Source: JAENVU01 sp963801105 (GTDB taxonomy: Bacteria > Actinomycetota > Acidimicrobiia > IMCC26256 > JAENVU01). Taken from it: 64,000 nt of DNA. The notes under the pieces were generated by a model that saw nothing but the letters and a program-made list of their open reading frames with translations, was not told the DNA's origin and searched no databases. The DNA is taken from assembly GCA_963801105.1 (NCBI GenBank), contig CAWDDH010000003.1:2728001-2792000 (forward strand). Reading direction: 5' to 3'. The position numbers were made by a program, and so were the translations under genes. Below, piece by piece: positions 59,904 to 64,000 of this stretch (position 1 is the first letter of the stretch; each line of letters begins with the position of its first letter).

Positions 59904-60718
59904 CCTACTCCACCCTGGAGCATCTCGTCGTGGAGCGGCGAGGCCCGGTCGGCTGGCTGATCAACAACCGCCCGGACCAGCTCAACGCGATGAATGCGCA
60001 GATGCGCGACGAGTTCGCGGTCGCGTGGCGCGAGCTCGACGACGACCCGCAGGTGCGGGTCATCGTCCACACGGGCAACGGGCGAGCGTTCCAGACCGGC
60101 GTCGACGTCGCCGAGATCGCGGGCGACGGTGTCGGCATGGAGCGCTACCGCGACTCGGTCGCGCGCTTCGACCTCCACTTCACGAGCTGGCACCAGCAGG
60201 TGTGGAAGCCGGTGATCACCGCGGTGAACGGCATCTGCTGCGGTGGCGGGTTCCACTGGGTCGCCGACTCCGACATCGTGATCGCAGCGTCCGACGCGCA
60301 GTTCTTCGACCCGCACGTATCGGTCGGCCAGGTCGTCGCCATCGAGGCGATCGGCCTGATGAAGAAGATGCCGGTCGAGGCCGTCATGCGCATGGCGTTC
60401 ATGGGCCGCTACGAGCGCGTCGACGCGGGCCGGGCCTACGAGCTCGGCATGATCAGCGAGATCGTCGATCCGCCCGACCGTCTCGTCGACCGTGCCCAGG
60501 AGCTCGCGGAGACGATCGCCCGCAACTCTCCTGCGGCGATGGCAGCGACCAAGCGCGCGCTGTGGGGCGCGCTGGAGCTCGGGCTCACCGACGCCTGCCG
60601 GGCGGGCGCGCAGGAGCTGGTCGGCATGTGGGGCCACCCCGACCAGGAAGAGGGGCCCCGCGCCTTCGCCGAGAAGCGCGAACCGCACTGGGTCCCACCC
60701 GGCGCGTCCGGTCGATGA
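59900..60718 (+). CDS. Enoyl-CoA hydratase-like protein (copy 2)
   Basis: A 272-residue paralogue of the preceding gene with a longer C-terminal tail (QEEGPRAFAEKREPHWVPPG). It has TGNGRAFQTGVDVAEI and AVNGICCGGGFHWVADSD, His in place of the first catalytic Glu (FDPHVSVG) and Glu at the second (MPVEAVMRMAFMGR). The pair probably acts in sequence or as a hetero-oligomer on one CoA ester. GTG 59900 overlaps the first copy's stop. Hydration itself is doubtful without the first Glu; isomerase or hydrolase roles are possible. Confidence 0.86.
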   Translation: MTYSTLEHLVVERRGPVGWLINNRPDQLNAMNAQMRDEFAVAWRELDDDPQVRVIVHTGNGRAFQTGVDVAEIAGDGVGMERYRDSVARFDLHFTSWHQQVWKPVITAVNGICCGGGFHWVADSDIVIAASDAQFFDPHVSVGQVVAIEAIGLMKKMPVEAVMRMAFMGRYERVDAGRAYELGMISEIVDPPDRLVDRAQELAETIARNSPAAMAATKRALWGALELGLTDACRAGAQELVGMWGHPDQEEGPRAFAEKREPHWVPPGASGR

Positions 60719-60752
60719 TCGGCCAGACTGACCGCCGACCCGGGGAGGGCCG

Positions 60753-61592
60753 ATGACCGACACACGCGTCCGCGCACCCGAAGGCTCGCTCGACACCTAC
60801 GAGCGCTTCCGGTTCGAGCACGGCAGCTTCACCCACGACGTGTACCGCAAGGGCACCGGCCCGGTGGTGCTGGTGATCACCGAGATGCCCGGTATCTCGC
60901 CCTTCGTCGTCGGCTTCGCGGACCGGGTGGTGGCCCTCGGGTGCACTGCGGTGATGCCCGACCTCTTCGGCGAGGCCGGACGTGATCCGGAGGCCGGCCC
61001 CCGGCTCTCCCAGGGCAGCTATCTGATCCGCAGCTTCGGTGGCGTCTGCGTGAGCAGGGAGTTCTCGACCATGGCGGCGGGCAGGTCGTCGCCGGTCATC
61101 GACTGGCTCCGTGCACTCGGCCGCCAGGAGCACGAGCGCGCGGGCGGGCCGGGCATCGGGGTCGTCGGCATGTGCTTCACCGGTGGCTTCGCGCTCGCGA
61201 TGGCGGTCGACCCGCTCGTCGTCGCGCCGGTGCTGAGCCAGCCGTCGCTCCCGTTCCCGGTCGGGCGGGCCCGGAAGGCGTCGATCGACTGCAGCGACGA
61301 GGACCTCGCGACCGTGCGCGGCCGGTGCGCCGCCGAAGGGCTCCAGGTGCTCGGCCTGCGGTTCCACGGGGACCCGTTCGTCCCCGGCGAGCGGTTCGCG
61401 TTCCTGCGTGAGCGGCTCGGCGACGGTTTTGTCGGCGTGGAGCTCGCGCAGGCGGACGGCCACCCCGACGCCCCGCTCTCCAAGCACCACTCCGTGCTCA
61501 CCGGCGACCTCGTGGACGAGCCCGGCACCCCGACGCGTGCGGCGCTGGACCAGGTGCTCGCGCTCTTCCGCGCCAAGCTGCTGGAGGCGTGA
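60753..61592 (+). CDS. Dienelactone hydrolase family protein
   Basis: A 279-residue alpha/beta hydrolase with a cysteine nucleophile: VVGMCFTGGFALAM (about 134-147) is the GxCxGG elbow of dienelactone hydrolase. Asp is in FHGDPFVPG and His in ALSKHHSVLT-like C-terminal SKHHSV. In the beta-ketoadipate path such enzymes open enol lactones; here the operon suggests opening of a lactone or thioester after CoA activation. A GGGGAGGG ribosome site precedes ATG 60753. Confidence 0.85.
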   Translation: MTDTRVRAPEGSLDTYERFRFEHGSFTHDVYRKGTGPVVLVITEMPGISPFVVGFADRVVALGCTAVMPDLFGEAGRDPEAGPRLSQGSYLIRSFGGVCVSREFSTMAAGRSSPVIDWLRALGRQEHERAGGPGIGVVGMCFTGGFALAMAVDPLVVAPVLSQPSLPFPVGRARKASIDCSDEDLATVRGRCAAEGLQVLGLRFHGDPFVPGERFAFLRERLGDGFVGVELAQADGHPDAPLSKHHSVLTGDLVDEPGTPTRAALDQVLALFRAKLLEA

Positions 61593-62539
61593 GCATGGCC
61601 TGGACCGAGGCCGACGTCCCCGACCAGACCGGTCGGGTGGTCCTGGTCACCGGGGCCAACAGCGGGATCGGCTACGAGACGGCCCGGGTGCTCGCAGAGC
61701 ACGGCGCGCACGTGGTGCTCGGCTGCCGCAACCCTGCGAAGGCGGCCGAGGCCGTCGAGCGGATCCGCGCCGGTACGCCGGATGCGTCGCTCGAGGTTCT
61801 CGACATCGACCTCGCCGACCTGGACTCGGTCGCGGCCGCCGCCACGCGGATCGCGGCTTCGCACGCGCGGCTCGATCTTCTCGTGAACAACGCCGGGGTC
61901 ATGGCGATCCCCCACGCGACGACGGCCCAGGGCTTCGAGATGCAGTTCGGGGTCAACCACCTCGCGGCATTCGCGCTCACGGGCCGGCTGCTCGGTCCGC
62001 TGCTCGCGACGCCGGGGTCGCGCGTCGTGGCGGTCAGCAGCCAGGGCCACCGACCCGGCCGGATCCACTTCGAGGACCTGCAGTCCGAGCAGCGCTACCA
62101 CCCGTGGCGGGCCTATTTTCAGAGCAAACTCGCGAACCTCCTCGACACCTTCGAGCTCCAGCGCCGTCTCGTCGCCGCCGCCGCCGACACCGTCGCGGTC
62201 GCCGCCCATCCCGGCGGCGCCCGCACCAACCTCGGCCACGAGAACCCCGGCGGGCTGTTGAACACGCTCGGCCACGTGTCGCGTCCGGTCATCGAGCGAT
62301 GGTTCCTCCAGTCCGCGGCGATGGGCGCGCTCCCGACGCTCCGGGCCGCGACCGATCCGGGCGTGATCGGCGGCGACTACTACGGCCCGGACGGTCTCGG
62401 CGAGCAACGAGGGCATCCGAAGCGGGTCGGGACCAGCGCGCGGGCGCGTGACCTGGACACCGCGCGCCGGCTGTGGGACGTGTCGGTGGAGCTGACCGGG
62501 GTCACGTACCCGGAGTTGGCGGGTACCGGGTCCGGATGA
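61589..62539 (+). CDS. SDR-family protein (retinol dehydrogenase-like)
   Basis: A 316-residue short-chain dehydrogenase of the WWOX/retinol-dehydrogenase-like group: LVTGANSGIGYETARVLAEHGAHVVLGCRN (about 21-50) is the NAD(P) site, LVNNAGVM the NNAG, and AYFQSKLANLL carries Tyr-x3-Lys. An N-terminal MAWTEADVPDQTG and the C-terminal helical tail are typical. GTG 61589 overlaps the dienelactone hydrolase stop by four bases; ATG 61595 is the alternative. Substrate unknown, set by operon context. Confidence 0.87.
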   Translation: MSMAWTEADVPDQTGRVVLVTGANSGIGYETARVLAEHGAHVVLGCRNPAKAAEAVERIRAGTPDASLEVLDIDLADLDSVAAAATRIAASHARLDLLVNNAGVMAIPHATTAQGFEMQFGVNHLAAFALTGRLLGPLLATPGSRVVAVSSQGHRPGRIHFEDLQSEQRYHPWRAYFQSKLANLLDTFELQRRLVAAAADTVAVAAHPGGARTNLGHENPGGLLNTLGHVSRPVIERWFLQSAAMGALPTLRAATDPGVIGGDYYGPDGLGEQRGHPKRVGTSARARDLDTARRLWDVSVELTGVTYPELAGTGSG

Positions 62540-63558
62540 GCGACGCCCCTGTCGACCTGGACCGCCTCGCGGCCTGGATGGATCTCCGCGGTCTGGAATC
62601 GGGTCCGATCACCGACGTCGCCCCGATCACGGGCGGGACGCAGAACATCCTCCTGTCGTTCCGGCGCGGGGCGCAGGCGTTCGTCCTGCGGCACCCGCCG
62701 CGCCACAAGCGGGCGAACAGCGACGCGACGATGCGGCGGGAGGCGCGTATCCTCGCCGCACTCGCCGGCACCGAGGTCCCCCATCCGTCGCTCATCGCGG
62801 CGTGCGACGACATCGAGACGCTCGGCGCCGCGTTCTACCTCATGGAGCCCGTGGCGGGGTTCAATCCCACCCTCGGCCTCCCGGAGCCGCACCGCTCCGA
62901 TCGGAGCCTGCAGCGGGCGATGGGCTTCGCGATGGCCGACGGCCTGATCGCGCTCGCCGGCGTCGACCCGGTGGCGCGCGGTATCGACGACCTCGGCCGG
63001 TTCGAGGGATGGGCCGAGCGCCAGGTGGGCCGGTGGCGCGCACAGCTCGACGGGTACCGCGAGCTCGACGGGTACCCAGGCCCGGACCTCCCGGGGGTCG
63101 ACGAGGTCGGCGCCTGGCTCGGCGCCCACCTCCCGGGTGACGTGCGTATGGGGCTCATGCACGGGGACTTCCACTTCGCCAACGTCCTGATCGCGCCGGA
63201 CGCGGGCCGTCTCGCGGCCATCGTCGATTGGGAGCTGTCGACCATCGGCGATCCCCTGCTCGACCTCGGCCACCTCCTGGCCACCTGGCCGGTGCGGGAG
63301 GGTGTCGCGGCGCCGATCGGTGTGGCCGCCCCGGGGCTCCCGACGCCCGAGGAGGTGATCGGGCACTACGCGGCTCGGACCGACCGGGACCTCACCGAAC
63401 TGACCTGGTACCGGGTGCTCGCGTGCTACCGGTTGGGCCTGATCCTGGAGGGCACCCACGCGCGGGCGTGCGCCGGTCTCGCGCCCGTCGAGGTCGGCGA
63501 TCAGCTGCACCTGCTCACGGTCATGCTCCTCGCCCAGGCGCTCGAGCTCGTCGGTTGA
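62536..63558 (+). CDS. Phosphotransferase-family protein (APH, ACAD10/FadE-associated type)
   Basis: A 340-residue aminoglycoside-phosphotransferase-fold protein of the group found with acyl-CoA dehydrogenases. ITGGTQNILLSF is the nucleotide loop, then FVLRHPP (Lys-like Arg/His), GLMHGDFHFANVL (HxDxxxxN, about 213-225) and AIVDWELSTIGDP (Mg Asp). In actinobacteria related proteins phosphorylate 4-hydroxy acids in degradation of 4-hydroxyacyl-CoA (as in ACAD10/11), which would fit this operon. ATG 62536 overlaps the SDR stop by four bases. It is the last gene of the operon. Confidence 0.87.
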   Translation: MSDAPVDLDRLAAWMDLRGLESGPITDVAPITGGTQNILLSFRRGAQAFVLRHPPRHKRANSDATMRREARILAALAGTEVPHPSLIAACDDIETLGAAFYLMEPVAGFNPTLGLPEPHRSDRSLQRAMGFAMADGLIALAGVDPVARGIDDLGRFEGWAERQVGRWRAQLDGYRELDGYPGPDLPGVDEVGAWLGAHLPGDVRMGLMHGDFHFANVLIAPDAGRLAAIVDWELSTIGDPLLDLGHLLATWPVREGVAAPIGVAAPGLPTPEEVIGHYAARTDRDLTELTWYRVLACYRLGLILEGTHARACAGLAPVEVGDQLHLLTVMLLAQALELVG

Positions 63559-63591
63559 GACGCGTGGACGCATCCGGCCCGATCGACGCCG

Positions 63592-63597
63592 TAGGGT
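63592..63597 (+). promoter_or_regulatory. -10 box for leaderless gene at 63605
   Basis: TAGGGT lies seven bases before GTG 63605. Confidence 0.45.
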
Positions 63598-63604
63598 GCG
63601 GGCC

Positions 63605-64000
63605 GTGAGCGTCGATCTCCGCACCCGCTGGGACGACGCCGTCCCGGTGATCGACGGGGCGACGTTCCTGTCCGAAGCCCTGCCCGCGTTGATCGCGGCC
63701 GCCCCCGAGCCGGTACACAGCACCGAGGTGCTCGACCTCCGGCCCGTCGTCGTCGAGGTGGACGGCGACCCGGTCACCCTGTCCCGGGCGGAGGACGGCC
63801 GCCTCCTCGTCACGCCGGGGGCGTCCGCGGTGGCTCAGGAGCGATGGGTGCTGTCGGTCGCGCAGCTCGTCGACCTCGTGAACGACCAGGTCACGCCGGT
63901 GGGGCTCATGACCGCCGGCGACCTCCGTCTGGACCGGGGACGCATCGCGCGGATCATGGACTGGTGGCTCGTGCTGCGTGCGGTGCTCGACGACCGCACC
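63605..64000 (+). CDS. Partial protein of unknown function
   Basis: Cut by the right window edge after 132 codons. The visible part begins VSVDLRTRWDDAVPV, has a beta-rich central section (LDLRPVVVEVDG, about 49-60) and a Trp-rich helix (IARIMDWWLVLRAVLDDRT). I see no certain family; the beginning vaguely recalls N-terminal regions of dioxygenase-like proteins, which I would not use as a name. GTG 63605 with TAGGGT seven bases upstream suggests a leaderless transcript and thus a real gene. Confidence 0.65.
   Translation, partial: MSVDLRTRWDDAVPVIDGATFLSEALPALIAAAPEPVHSTEVLDLRPVVVEVDGDPVTLSRAEDGRLLVTPGASAVAQERWVLSVAQLVDLVNDQVTPVGLMTAGDLRLDRGRIARIMDWWLVLRAVLDDRT

Overview
The window is about 72% GC by eye and densely coded. 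It has many GTG starts, 4-base stop/start overlaps, a fused two-domain Fo synthase (FbiC), SoxR and TIGR03086-type proteins. This points to a high-GC actinobacterium; an Acidimicrobiia-like aerobic heterotroph is my inference, not something the sequence proves. I see no tRNA, rRNA, CRISPR array, insertion sequence, phage or plasmid gene.

Layout. 1-13.4 kb: a partial DNA-glycosylase-like gene, 6-phosphogluconolactonase, fbiC, a PfkB kinase, a LOG-family protein, a reverse-strand operon of glycolate oxidase subunits (glcD-glcE-glcF) ending in a DNA photolyase, then an M20 peptidase, a Cys-rich protein and a gamma carbonic anhydrase. 13.4-25 kb: a frameshifted SDR, a GroES-like protein, ctaB with a thioredoxin, a ClC channel, an ABC exporter with a polyprenyl synthase, an acyl-CoA dehydrogenase, small proteins, FxsA and RmuC. 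25-36 kb: an exported amidohydrolase, a TetR/SRPBCC divergent pair, an SDR/enoyl-CoA hydratase/exonuclease/methyltransferase run, VOC, DUF6886-like and PPOX proteins, an NlpC/P60 hydrolase, ctaA and CapA. 36-42.6 kb: a CMD protein, a frameshifted hydrolase with a FAD oxidase, then a cobalamin riboswitch before an alpha-toroid-like lipoprotein, two gene remnants (GH43-like and aquaporin-like), ApbE and an EthD protein. 42.6-51.4 kb: an OYE-type flavoenzyme, a two-site TetR operator, a frameshifted TetR, a carotenoid oxygenase, an acyl-CoA ligase, a nitrobindin-like protein, an SDR and an enoyl-CoA hydratase. 51.4-64 kb: SoxR with a 19-bp-spacer promoter, its probable target gene, an alkylsulfatase-like enzyme, and a tightly coupled CoA catabolism operon (aminotransferase, acyl-CoA dehydrogenase, ligase, two hydratases, dienelactone hydrolase, SDR, phosphotransferase).

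Cross-cutting signals. About twenty genes have a TAnnnT or CAGACT -10 box exactly 6 or 7 bases before the start codon, which is the layout of leaderless transcripts; in two divergent pairs the two -10 boxes share a TA. Four genes carry single-base frameshifts (five sites), either real decay or contig errors. FbiC makes Fo (8-HDF), the antenna pigment of many photolyases and the precursor of F420, so it may serve the photolyase and any F420 enzymes. Haem A synthesis is split between ctaB (14.6 kb) and ctaA (34 kb). The strongest lead for something undescribed is the B12-riboswitch-controlled toroid-like lipoprotein at 39.1-40.3 kb.
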